From assembly GCA_002428485.1 (NCBI GenBank), contig DIWM01000048.1, positions 69,162 to 133,161 on the forward strand: a stretch of DNA of 64,000 nt. Direction: 5' to 3'. Both the position numbers and the translations under genes were made by a program. How positions within the stretch are numbered: the first letter of the stretch is position 1; each line of letters opens with the position of its first letter. Below the pieces are notes generated by a model. It searched no databases and was not told the origin of the DNA. It saw only the letters and a program-made list of their open reading frames with translations. The stretch is from Deltaproteobacteria bacterium UBA6106 (GTDB lineage Bacteria; Desulfobacterota; Syntrophorhabdia; Syntrophorhabdales; Syntrophorhabdaceae). This document shows, in pieces, positions 9,048-16,159 of the stretch.

Positions 9048-9698
9048 ATGAGCAAACAATACGTATTAGATGACATGACCCTGAAGGAATCGTGGAGGCT
9101 CTTCCACATTATGGCCGAGTTCGTTGAAGGCTTTGAAAACCTTACCGAAGTTCACCCTGCCGTTACCATATTCGGAAGCGCCCGATGCAAAAAAGGCGAC
9201 CCCCTTTATGAAAAGGCGTACAACCTCACCAAGCTGCTTGCCGTGAACGGCTTCAACATCATTACCGGAGGAGGTCCGGGCGTCATGGAGGCCGCCAACA
9301 AGGGCGCCAAGGACGGGGGCACAAAATCTGTGGGGATCAATATTGAACTGCCCTATGAACAGAAGCCAAACCCTTACTCGAACGTGCGGCTCAGCTTCAG
9401 GTACTTTTTCATCAGAAAGGTCATGTTCCTTAAATACGGCATGGCCTATGTTGTCATGCCGGGGGGGATCGGCACCCTCGATGAATTCTTTGAGGCCGTC
9501 ACGCTTGTCCAGACAAAAAAGATGAAACCCTTCCCCATCATCCTCGTTGATTCATCATACTGGGGCGGCCTCCTGGAATGGATGAAAACAAACCTTCTTG
9601 GTCAGCAGAAGATCAGCGAAGAAGATATGGACATCTTCAAGGTCATGGATGACCCGAAGGAGATCGTCGACTACATCAAAAAATTCGTCATACTGTAA
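9048..9698 (+). CDS. LOG-family (TIGR00730) protein, putative nucleotide 5'-monophosphate phosphoribohydrolase
   Basis: A 216-residue LOG/lysine-decarboxylase-like protein. Members studied in detail release free base from nucleoside 5'-monophosphates (cytokinin activation in plants). The motifs GGGPGVMEAANKGAKDGG and PGGIGTLDEFFE contain the family's conserved phosphate-binding and catalytic residues. An extra N-terminal segment of about 35 residues precedes the fold, as in the YgdH-related branch. AAGGGGA precedes the start. The next gene begins 14 bases later and is likely cotranscribed. Physiological substrate is unknown. Confidence 0.88.
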   Translation: MSKQYVLDDMTLKESWRLFHIMAEFVEGFENLTEVHPAVTIFGSARCKKGDPLYEKAYNLTKLLAVNGFNIITGGGPGVMEAANKGAKDGGTKSVGINIELPYEQKPNPYSNVRLSFRYFFIRKVMFLKYGMAYVVMPGGIGTLDEFFEAVTLVQTKKMKPFPIILVDSSYWGGLLEWMKTNLLGQQKISEEDMDIFKVMDDPKEIVDYIKKFVIL

Positions 9699-9712
9699 AC
9701 GGAGAGAAAGAT

Positions 9713-10030
9713 ATGGGGACCGTGAAGCAACCCAAGTGGGACAAGCAGGAAGGCGCGCCGGTTATTCTGACAAACCCCGAAGGCCAGGACAAAAACCCAT
9801 CGCTTACAGAACCATTAAGGGCAGGTCAGGAAGCGATAGGAACTATCGGAGGAGTAGAGATAGCTGTTCTGCTTACTGATATCCTCACCTCTACCAAGGC
9901 CCAGGGAGAAATCGTGCGCATCCTGGACGGCCGGGATGACCTGGACCGTTTGGGCGAACTCTCTATGGGCGATATCGTTCTTATCAGGCGCGAAGATATG
10001 TATAGCCTTGACGTTGATACGAGCAGCTAA
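9713..10030 (+). CDS. Hypothetical protein (105 aa)
   Basis: I do not recognise this protein. It is soluble, with a polar N-terminal third (about residues 1-40) and a C-terminal part with alternating hydrophobic strands, including GTIGGVEIAVLLTDIL and LGELSMGDIVLIRRED, which could form a small beta-rich domain. It has GGAGAG shortly before its ATG, follows the LOG-family gene by 14 bases, and its end overlaps convergently with the end of trmI by four bases. The arrangement supports a real gene cotranscribed with the LOG protein. Confidence 0.65.
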   Translation: MGTVKQPKWDKQEGAPVILTNPEGQDKNPSLTEPLRAGQEAIGTIGGVEIAVLLTDILTSTKAQGEIVRILDGRDDLDRLGELSMGDIVLIRREDMYSLDVDTSS

Positions 10031-10794
10031 CCCTGCTCCGCTGCCTGATCCAGCTTCCTCGCAAAGACAAGATATCCGGTGTGGGCGACCATACGGTCCG
10101 TCGGGCGCACCCTTTCCGCCACGGTCTTGTATTTTCTGAGGAGTATCTCGATGACCTCGACCATGCCGAACCCCGTCTCCAGCCCCCGCAGGAGGTCCGA
10201 TATCTGATTTGCCGTCGGCACGATCATGCCTATGGGAGCGCTGTCCTTCATAAGCCCTCTCGCCGCCCCGAGGCATAGCCAGGGTTCCCTCACGTCGATG
10301 AACGCCGCATCGAAAGGCAATTCACAGGCATACCCTTCGACGTTTTCATTGCGCAGCTCCGCATTGTTCCATTCAGCAAAATGTCCGATATTCTTCTTCG
10401 CATTCTTATAATGCCTCTCTTCCTGCTCAAAAGAGACTACCGCCCCATCAGGACCCACCAACTCTGAGAAAAGATAGGTCATGGCGCCGCTCCCCGTGCC
10501 GATCTCAACGATCCTCGATCCGTTCCTGAGACCCAGCTTGAGGCATATGAAGGCGCTGTCCTTCGGGAAGACGATCTGCGTTTCGCGCCTCAGGCCGTAC
10601 ATGATGATGTCCTCTATCGTCGGCTCGTATACCTCGTACTGGCCGTATTTTGCGCCGTACCTCTTTCCTGTCAGCGAGGCATAATCGAGGATCCCGCCTT
10701 TTCCGTGGAATGCCTGCCCTGTTATAATCTTCTTGAAATAGCTCTTATCCTTGTAGATGATCCTGATATAATCATTCTCTTCAATTGTCTTCAT
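10027..10794 (-). CDS. trmI: tRNA (adenine(58)-N1)-methyltransferase
   Basis: TrmI methylates N1 of A58 in the T-loop of tRNAs using S-adenosylmethionine. The protein of about 255 residues has the family's N-terminal beta domain followed by a Rossmann methyltransferase domain with motif I VEIGTGSGAMTYLFSEL, and the acidic DAAFIDV segment. The start is ambiguous: TTG at 10800, ATG at 10797 and ATG at 10794 follow one another; AAGGA is best spaced for the last. It is convergent with the 105-aa gene. Confidence 0.9.
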   Translation of the reverse strand: MKTIEENDYIRIIYKDKSYFKKIITGQAFHGKGGILDYASLTGKRYGAKYGQYEVYEPTIEDIIMYGLRRETQIVFPKDSAFICLKLGLRNGSRIVEIGTGSGAMTYLFSELVGPDGAVVSFEQEERHYKNAKKNIGHFAEWNNAELRNENVEGYACELPFDAAFIDVREPWLCLGAARGLMKDSAPIGMIVPTANQISDLLRGLETGFGMVEVIEILLRKYKTVAERVRPTDRMVAHTGYLVFARKLDQAAEQG

Positions 10795-10804
10795 CATCAA
10801 TCCT

Positions 10805-10952
10805 TCTTACAGCTATTAGCGATCAGCTATCAGCAGCAAATATGGTCTATCTGGTCTATTTAGTCTATTTGATCTATTGCGTTATAACATTCAATATAAA
10901 ACGTTGAACCGTTTTTGCTATGAGCCATGAGCTATCAGCTACGAGCCATCTT
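10805..10952. repeat. Intergenic repeats: GAGCTATGAGCC, GGTCTATCTGGTCTATTT and TTGAACGTTGAAC families
   Basis: AGCTATTAGCGATCAGCTATCAGC (described in units: 10811-10834) is followed by GGTCTATCTGGTCTATTTAG units (10845-10879), a degenerate TTCAATATAAAACGTTGAAC unit (10891-10912) and GCTATGAGCCATGAGCTATC units (10917-10950). No gene is seen. Confidence 0.8.
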
Positions 10953-10955
10953 AAT

Positions 10956-11738
10956 TCATTCCAGCCTGTACTCAACAGGCAGGAGCACAACCATCTTGTA
11001 TGGTATCCTCTGTAAAAATCTGGTCCTCAAGACCGCTTCTTTTGCGCTCTCATCGAGGGCCCTGAAACCGGAGCTGTTGACGATCTTCAGCCCTTCCACC
11101 GTACCGTTTTCAAGGACCACGAACGACAGGAGCACCTTCCCTTCCCAGCCCATCCTCCTGGCGCGCTCCGGGTACGTAATATTCCTCATTATGTTTTCTC
11201 TGATGAAGGCAAAGCTCCGTTCTGCCGGACCCCCGCGTCCGTAGTCAAGCATCCTGCCCTGCCCTCCCCCCACAGCGCCAGACATCCCTTTTTCAGCCGA
11301 ATCACTTCCCTGCTTCCCTGTCCCGGCGCCCGGGGCACCAATGTTTCCGCGCACAACTACCTGTCCCTGCGGGTCTGAATAATGGCTCGTTGCGTCCTTC
11401 GCATCGGCCGTCCCGGCCGTCAGTACGCTCACATTGCCTTTCGGCGTGGCACTCGCTTCCACGCTCTTCGCCCTGTGCTCCCTGCTCTCAGCTCTCTGCT
11501 CCTGTATTCTCCCACGTCCCTCGTCCCTCGTCCCTCGTTCCTTGGTCTGCCCTCTCCCCCCCCTCACGCCGGCCGCATCACCGCCGTTACCGCCGGCCCT
11601 GACGCTCTTTTCAAGGGTAAAATCGATCAGCATATTTTTTGGCTTGCTGTATTTTTCAACGGGCAGGGTAAAAAAGGCGGCGACAATAAGGAGGTGCACC
11701 ATTGCAGAAAAGGTAAAACCTGTACAATGCTCTCTCAT
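10956..11738 (-). CDS. tonB: TonB-family energy transducer
   Basis: A 260-residue TonB-like protein linking the proton motive force sensed by ExbBD to outer-membrane receptors. Residues about 5-25 form the single inner-membrane anchor (FTFSAMVHLLIVAAFFTL); a long low-complexity periplasmic linker follows; the C-terminal TonB domain (RNITYPERARRMGWEGKVLL to LPVEYRLE) is complete. The linker portion ERGTRDEGRGRIQEQRAESR is encoded by short tandem repeats (about 11462-11562) of the kind seen between genes, in place of the usual proline-lysine spacer. Its start overlaps the exbD stop (ATGA). Confidence 0.88.
   Translation of the reverse strand: MREHCTGFTFSAMVHLLIVAAFFTLPVEKYSKPKNMLIDFTLEKSVRAGGNGGDAAGVRGGRGQTKERGTRDEGRGRIQEQRAESREHRAKSVEASATPKGNVSVLTAGTADAKDATSHYSDPQGQVVVRGNIGAPGAGTGKQGSDSAEKGMSGAVGGGQGRMLDYGRGGPAERSFAFIRENIMRNITYPERARRMGWEGKVLLSFVVLENGTVEGLKIVNSSGFRALDESAKEAVLRTRFLQRIPYKMVVLLPVEYRLE
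11462..11565 (-). repeat. Text-like repeats inside tonB (periplasmic linker)
   Basis: Plus-strand units GCTCTCAGCTCTCTGCTC (from 11484) and three tandem CCTCGTCCCT units (about 11519-11545) encode the charged linker EQRAESREHRA and RGTRDEGRGR. The 17-mer at 11484-11500 is identical to one in the radical-SAM gene at 3210-3226 and the same GCTCTCTGCT core ends the glycosyltransferase gene at 43883-43892. Confidence 0.78.
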
Positions 11739-12118
11739 TGTAATGCTTCTTCTGTCTGGAGGCTGACCCTTCTGAAACCCATGGTCTTCACTACGTCAAG
11801 GACCTCAACGAAGTTCTGAAGGGGTATGTTCCTGTCAGCCCTTATAAGGAATGGCGTATCCCTGGAAACATTGCTGAGCCGGCTTTTAAGAGAAATGAGA
11901 TCGACTAATCTGCCCTGATAGTATACATCCCCTTTTCCGTCGATCTCGATCATGCCTGTCTTCATCGCCTTTTCGTGTTTGCCGGCAACCTTCGGCAATT
12001 CAACGGGTATGATCCCGCTTGCCACAAAGGTGCTCGTCATCAGTACGATCGTGAGAAGGACGAGCATTACATCGATGAAAGGTATCATGTTGATGTAATC
12101 AAACTCTTTTTCTTCCAT
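11735..12118 (-). CDS. exbD: ExbD/TolR-family biopolymer transport protein
   Basis: A 127-residue ExbD/TolR protein: one N-terminal transmembrane helix (residues about 10-30, NMIPFIDVMLVLLTIVLMTS) containing the conserved proton-channel aspartate, then a periplasmic domain. With ExbB it forms the proton-driven motor that energises TonB. It overlaps exbB upstream by 20 bases and tonB downstream by 4, so the three genes form one translationally coupled unit. Confidence 0.92.
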   Translation of the reverse strand: MEEKEFDYINMIPFIDVMLVLLTIVLMTSTFVASGIIPVELPKVAGKHEKAMKTGMIEIDGKGDVYYQGRLVDLISLKSRLSNVSRDTPFLIRADRNIPLQNFVEVLDVVKTMGFRRVSLQTEEALQ

Positions 12119-12542
12119 TCTCTCTGTCCCATTCGAGAAGCTTCACCTTCACTTTCCGCACGAGAAGGTTGTAAAAGACTATTGACGGTATGGCGACGAG
12201 CAATCCTACGGCCGTCGCTTTCAGTGCAAGGGCGAGACCGACCATGATCCTCGTAGCATCAACATACCCTTCAGTGCCGATCGTGTAGAAGGTCAGCATG
12301 ATGCCGAGGACCGTTCCAAGGAGGCCGATGTAGGGCGCGTTGCTCCCTACCGTCGCTATAAAGGACAGTCTCCGCGTCATGTCTATTTCGAGAGACTTTC
12401 TGTCGTCTTCATAGTTGCGGATATCCACTCTTTTCAGAAAAAGGATCCGCTCAATAAAGATGGCAAGGGCGACAAATGAAAGGATCACCAGGATGATTAT
12501 AATTCCGTAATCTATTGAATATGCCAGCCAGTTCATTTCCAT
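12099..12542 (-). CDS. exbB: MotA/TolQ/ExbB-family proton channel protein
   Basis: A 147-residue ExbB-type inner-membrane protein, shorter than Escherichia coli ExbB as is usual for compact anaerobe systems. An N-terminal helix (IIIILVILSFVALAIFIERI) is followed by the conserved MotA/TolQ region containing APYIGLLGTVLGIMLTFYTIG and a third helix ALKATAVGLLVAIPSIVFYN. It is first in the exbB-exbD-tonB unit. A second ATG (12536) is a possible start. Confidence 0.92.
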   Translation of the reverse strand: MEMNWLAYSIDYGIIIILVILSFVALAIFIERILFLKRVDIRNYEDDRKSLEIDMTRRLSFIATVGSNAPYIGLLGTVLGIMLTFYTIGTEGYVDATRIMVGLALALKATAVGLLVAIPSIVFYNLLVRKVKVKLLEWDRENGRKRV

Positions 12543-12564
12543 AATCTATTATAAATACTGCGGC

Positions 12565-12594
12565 TTGTCAAAACTTCTCATTCTGTGGTATTAT
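12565..12594 (+). promoter_or_regulatory. Probable sigma-70 promoter for the 124-aa gene
   Basis: TTGTCA at 12565-12570 and TATTAT at 12589-12594 are spaced by 18 bases. They precede a plus-strand gene whose ATG is at 12627 with AAAGGAGC in front. Confidence 0.5.
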
Positions 12595-12626
12595 CAGGTT
12601 CGTGAGCCATACAAAAGGAGCTGGAA

Positions 12627-13001
12627 ATGGATACCGCCGACAACAACAACTGCCTCAAAACCGGAACCTCAGAAAAGCCTGAACTGACAGACATCACCGT
12701 TTCCCCTGGAATAGATCTTAAAAGCCACATATTGCTCCTGTCTCCCGCACCATGCTGCGCCCAGTCGGCCTTGCCTTTCTGGGGAAAGGTTCAGGGAAAG
12801 CTTTACAGCAGCAAGCCGGAAGACGTACTTGCAAGCGCCATCGTTACGCTCTACGACGACGGCGGTTCGAACCTTATCCAGTATTCGGATACCTTCGCGC
12901 TCGAAGCCGGTGCAATAACCGAATTTGAGGTAAAGCTTCTGGAATTCCGCGACTTGACAACATCCTACAGCATCACCATCGCGGAAAGAGGGTCCCTGTA
13001 A
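12627..13001 (+). CDS. Hypothetical protein (124 aa), possible FxLYD/SLBB-like beta domain
   Basis: I do not recognise this protein. Residues about 50-120 read as a beta-rich domain (VQGKLYSSKPEDVLASAIVT, then FALEAGAITEFEVKLLEF) in which a difference or sum of terms is described by short strands, reminiscent of FxLYD-type extracellular domains; that resemblance is weak. A pair of cysteines (PCCAQ) lies near residue 43. There is no signal peptide. A good ribosome binding site (AAAAGGAGC) precedes the ATG, and the Smr gene begins 12 bases after its end, so cotranscription is likely. Confidence 0.6.
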   Translation: MDTADNNNCLKTGTSEKPELTDITVSPGIDLKSHILLLSPAPCCAQSALPFWGKVQGKLYSSKPEDVLASAIVTLYDDGGSNLIQYSDTFALEAGAITEFEVKLLEFRDLTTSYSITIAERGSL

Positions 13002-13013
13002 AAGACAACACCG

Positions 13014-13658
13014 GTGAACAAAAAGAGATCGACATACCGGCCATTCTCAGACCTTCCCGAATTTATAAAGAAGACCAGTATCCCTGTCGCCGAAGATCAG
13101 GCGGATGGCACCACGACGTTCTCCGAGGCAATGAAGGATGTTAAGGCCATTGACCGGCAGGAGAAAAAATACATCGAGAAACAGCGGCACAAACAACCAA
13201 AATCTCATACAGAACAGGATATGAAGATGATCCTCGAAAAGGCTGTCAAGGGAATTGACGCCTTTAACGTCGCCAACATGCCCGAATACATGGAAGGCCA
13301 TGTTGAAGGCTTAAGCCCCGTTGTCCTGGAGAAACTCCGCAATGGTGAATTTTCCGTTCAAAAAATCCTCGACCTCCATGGCTGCGCAATCGACGAGGCA
13401 AGGCAGCGCTTCGAGTCTTTCATAAGAGAGATAATCCGCTCCGGCCTCAACTGCGTAAAGGTCATCCACGGCCGGGGACTGAAATCAAAGAACGCGCCCC
13501 TGCTAAAAGAAAATCTCAAGAAATGGATCGTGAAGGCAATGCACAGAAAATGGGTGGTTGCTTTTTCCAGCGCGCGAATGCCCGACGGCGGCCCCGGCGC
13601 CACCTATATCCTTCTCAGGAAAAGACCGGAAAAAAAGAAGATCCATATCATCGGGTGA
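13014..13658 (+). CDS. Smr/MutS2-C domain protein
   Basis: A 214-residue protein with a C-terminal Smr domain: the DLHG motif (ILDLHGCAIDEAR) and the HGRG motif (VIHGRGLKSKNAPLL) are both intact. Smr domains are nicking nucleases acting on branched DNA or on mRNA in ribosome rescue. The N-terminal 100 residues are charged and probably disordered. The start is a GTG with no strong ribosome binding site, so the exact N-terminus is uncertain. It follows the 124-aa gene by 12 bases. Confidence 0.87.
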   Translation: MNKKRSTYRPFSDLPEFIKKTSIPVAEDQADGTTTFSEAMKDVKAIDRQEKKYIEKQRHKQPKSHTEQDMKMILEKAVKGIDAFNVANMPEYMEGHVEGLSPVVLEKLRNGEFSVQKILDLHGCAIDEARQRFESFIREIIRSGLNCVKVIHGRGLKSKNAPLLKENLKKWIVKAMHRKWVVAFSSARMPDGGPGATYILLRKRPEKKKIHIIG

Positions 13659-13678
13659 CGACAACAGCCGCTTAAAAA

Positions 13679-13785
13679 TCCGTGAATCGTAAGTCGTAAA
13701 GGGTTAAAACGCCTCACGCCTGACGCCTTACGCCTTACGCAATTATCATCCGGTATCGAGTATCAAGCATCGGGTATCGGCCTAT
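13679..13785. repeat. Intergenic repeats: CGTAAGTCGTAAGG family in both orientations plus ATCGAGTATC units
   Basis: GTGAATCGTAAGTCGTAAAG (13682-13701) is followed by the complementary set CGCCTCACGCCTGACGCC (13710-13740), which could fold back on it, then GTATCGAGTATCAAGCATCG (13752-13780). No gene is present between smr and proC. Confidence 0.8.
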
Positions 13786-13845
13786 CACTAAGATTACACT
13801 TTAAAATAATTCTCCTATTTGTTATAAGAAACAAGGAGGTCGGGG

Positions 13846-14646
13846 ATGAAAACAATCGGCATTATCGGCGTCGGGAATATGGGCGAATCCATAATCAAGG
13901 CGCTCCTGAAAAAGGGCGTTAAAAAAGAATCGATCATATTTTCTGAAGTCAAAAAGGAGCGGGCGCGCGCTGTTAAAAAAAATTTCGGCATCAAAGAGTC
14001 CGGAAAGCTCAGCGAGCTTGTGTCGGGCGCTGATTATATCATCCTTGCCGTCAAGCCGCAGGATTCGAAGACTGTGCTTTCGGAGATCGCGCCTTTTTTT
14101 GATCTCAGCAAGATCATCATTACGATAATGGCCGGGGTAACAACCTCAAATATACTTTCGGCCATCGGAAAGCCCGTTAAGATCGTCAAGGCAATGCCGA
14201 ACATCTGCGTCAAGGTCGGCGAAGGGGTGATCGGCATTACGCACAACAAGACCGTAAAAAAGGAAGAGCTGAAAAAGGTCAAAGATCTCTTTGAGCCTCT
14301 TGGAAAGATAGTTGAGATCGGGGAGGAGCTTATGGACGCAATGACGGCGCTCGGCGCCAGCGGGCCTGCATTCTTCCTTCTCTTTCTCGAGGCAATGATC
14401 GACGCCGGCCTGAAGATCGGCATCCCGAGGGAAAAGGCAAAGGTCATTTCCGCACAGGTTGTCAAGGGAACTCTCAAGATGCTTGAAGAGGAAGGGATAC
14501 ACCCTACGGTCATGAGGGATATGATCACATCGCCCGGCGGAACAACTATTTCCGGCATCGCCGTCCTCGAAGAAAAGGCCTTCAAGGGGATCGTTATTGA
14601 AGCAATAGAAAAGGCAAGCAAAAGGGCGAAAGAGCTTTCATTATAA
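13846..14646 (+). CDS. proC: Pyrroline-5-carboxylate reductase
   Basis: Last step of proline biosynthesis: NAD(P)H-dependent reduction of 1-pyrroline-5-carboxylate. The 266-residue protein has the N-terminal dinucleotide fold (IGIIGVGNMGESIIKALL) and the C-terminal helical dimerisation domain with GASGPAFFLLFLEAM and the signature MITSPGGTTISGIAVLEE. AAGGAGG lies 7 bases before the ATG. Its stop codon shares a base with the pcm start (TAATG). Confidence 0.96.
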   Translation: MKTIGIIGVGNMGESIIKALLKKGVKKESIIFSEVKKERARAVKKNFGIKESGKLSELVSGADYIILAVKPQDSKTVLSEIAPFFDLSKIIITIMAGVTTSNILSAIGKPVKIVKAMPNICVKVGEGVIGITHNKTVKKEELKKVKDLFEPLGKIVEIGEELMDAMTALGASGPAFFLLFLEAMIDAGLKIGIPREKAKVISAQVVKGTLKMLEEEGIHPTVMRDMITSPGGTTISGIAVLEEKAFKGIVIEAIEKASKRAKELSL

Positions 14647-15296
14647 TGCTGAACAATTTCCAGGGTAAAAGGCAACAGATGGTCGATTCCCAGCTTACCC
14701 CGCGGGGGATCCGGGATAAACGGGTGATCGACGCCATGAAAAAGGTGCCGCGCCATCTTTTTCTCGACGAAGCCCTCTGGCCTCAGGCTTATGAGGATCA
14801 CCCCCTGCCTATCGGCGAAAAACAGACGATCTCTCAACCCTATATAGTGGCGCTCATGACGGAGCTTCTCCGGCTTACGGGCAGGGAAAAGGTCCTGGAG
14901 ATAGGGAGCGGGTCAGGCTACCAGACAGCCGTTCTGGCAGAGCTCGCCGAAGAGGTCTATACCATCGAGAGGATACCGGCGATCGCGAAGCGAGCCAGGA
15001 AGCTTTTCGACGACCTGAAATACCGCAATATAATTATTACCATCGGAGATGGGACGCTGGGCTGGAAGGAACACAGCCCCTATGACGGCATCATTGTGAC
15101 CGCCGCCGCCCCCAATCCCCCTCAGCCGCTGCTCGAACAGCTTAGCATCGGAGGCAGGCTTGTGATCCCCATCGGGAATGAATTCTCGCAGGACCTTATC
15201 GTTTATACCTGTGAAGAAACCAACCATTACAGCGAGGAAAATCACGGCGGGTGCAGGTTTGTAAAGCTGATAGGAGAGCGCGGTTGGAGAAATTGA
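14646..15296 (+). CDS. pcm: Protein-L-isoaspartate O-methyltransferase
   Basis: Repairs isoaspartyl damage in proteins by S-adenosylmethionine-dependent methylation. The 216-residue protein carries the SAM motif I VLEIGSGSGYQTAVLAELA, the upstream QTISQPYIVALM segment that contacts substrate, and the C-terminal GGRLVIPIG. Length is normal. It is sandwiched between proC and an RpoS-like sigma gene with overlaps at both ends; pcm next to rpoS is a familiar arrangement in proteobacteria. Confidence 0.95.
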   Translation: MLNNFQGKRQQMVDSQLTPRGIRDKRVIDAMKKVPRHLFLDEALWPQAYEDHPLPIGEKQTISQPYIVALMTELLRLTGREKVLEIGSGSGYQTAVLAELAEEVYTIERIPAIAKRARKLFDDLKYRNIIITIGDGTLGWKEHSPYDGIIVTAAAPNPPQPLLEQLSIGGRLVIPIGNEFSQDLIVYTCEETNHYSEENHGGCRFVKLIGERGWRN

Positions 15297-16159
15297 ACGA
15301 AGAAAGCCGCAGCACCCATTCCTATGTAGATGAAGAGATGAAGGTCGAAAGACTCTACATGAGGGATCTCAGGAAGCTTCCCATCATTTCCTTTGAAGAA
15401 GAAAAGGCTTATGCAACAAGGATAGCGCAGGGCGATTCCGAGGCCCGGAGAAAACTGATCGAGGCAAACCTGAGGCTCGTTGTCAAGATAGCACGAAAAT
15501 ATACAAATCAGGGCATCTCGGTCCTCGACCTCATCGAAGAAGGGAATATCGGCCTCATCAGGGCAGTCGAAAAATTCGACCCTGCAAGGGAATGCAGGTT
15601 CTCTACCTACGCGACATGGTGGATAAAGCAGGCAGTAGAGAGATCGATAGCGAACCACTCGCGGACAATACGCCTTCCCGTTCACGTATCTTCAAGGATC
15701 CATAAGATATCAAAGCTGACGAGCCATTACATGGAAAAGGAGGGGAGAGAGCCTTCGGTAGAAGAACTGTCAAGGGATACAGGGCTCAAAATAGAGTTTA
15801 TAAAAAATCTCTTCTCCATGATAATCAAGACCTACTCCCTGGAGACGCTCATCGACGAAGAGGGCAAGCTCACCCTTGAAGAGGTGCTGGCAGACCCTTT
15901 CATCGAGGAGCCCCTTTCAGTCCTTGAGCACACGAAGAGGGCAGAAGAGGTAGCCTCTTGGCTCGATACCCTCACCACCGACGAAAAGAAGGTCATAACC
16001 CTGAGATACGGCCTCGATGGCGAGGAACCCCAAACCCTAGAATCTATCGGCAAGATATTCGGCGTAACAAGAGAGCGGATCCGTCAGATAGAGCAAAAGG
16101 CGCTCAACAAACTTCGCCGCACAGTCAAGAGAAGAAATATTGGAACAGAAAACATCTGA
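15284..16159 (+). CDS. rpoS: RpoS/RpoD-type sigma-70 family sigma factor
   Basis: A 291-residue group 1/2 sigma factor. Region 1.2 (MKVERLYMRDLRKLPIISFE), region 2 (LRLVVKIARKYTNQG, then RFSTYATWWIKQAVERSI), region 3 and region 4 with the helix-turn-helix VTRERIRQIEQKALNKLRR are all complete, while the long region 1.1 of RpoD is absent. Size and the pcm neighbour point to an RpoS-like stress/stationary-phase sigma, which is inference. The TTG at 15284 is the chosen start because AGGAGAG lies 6 bases ahead; a GTG at 15251 in the same frame lacks such a site. It overlaps pcm by 13 bases. Confidence 0.88.
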   Translation: MEKLNEESRSTHSYVDEEMKVERLYMRDLRKLPIISFEEEKAYATRIAQGDSEARRKLIEANLRLVVKIARKYTNQGISVLDLIEEGNIGLIRAVEKFDPARECRFSTYATWWIKQAVERSIANHSRTIRLPVHVSSRIHKISKLTSHYMEKEGREPSVEELSRDTGLKIEFIKNLFSMIIKTYSLETLIDEEGKLTLEEVLADPFIEEPLSVLEHTKRAEEVASWLDTLTTDEKKVITLRYGLDGEEPQTLESIGKIFGVTRERIRQIEQKALNKLRRTVKRRNIGTENI

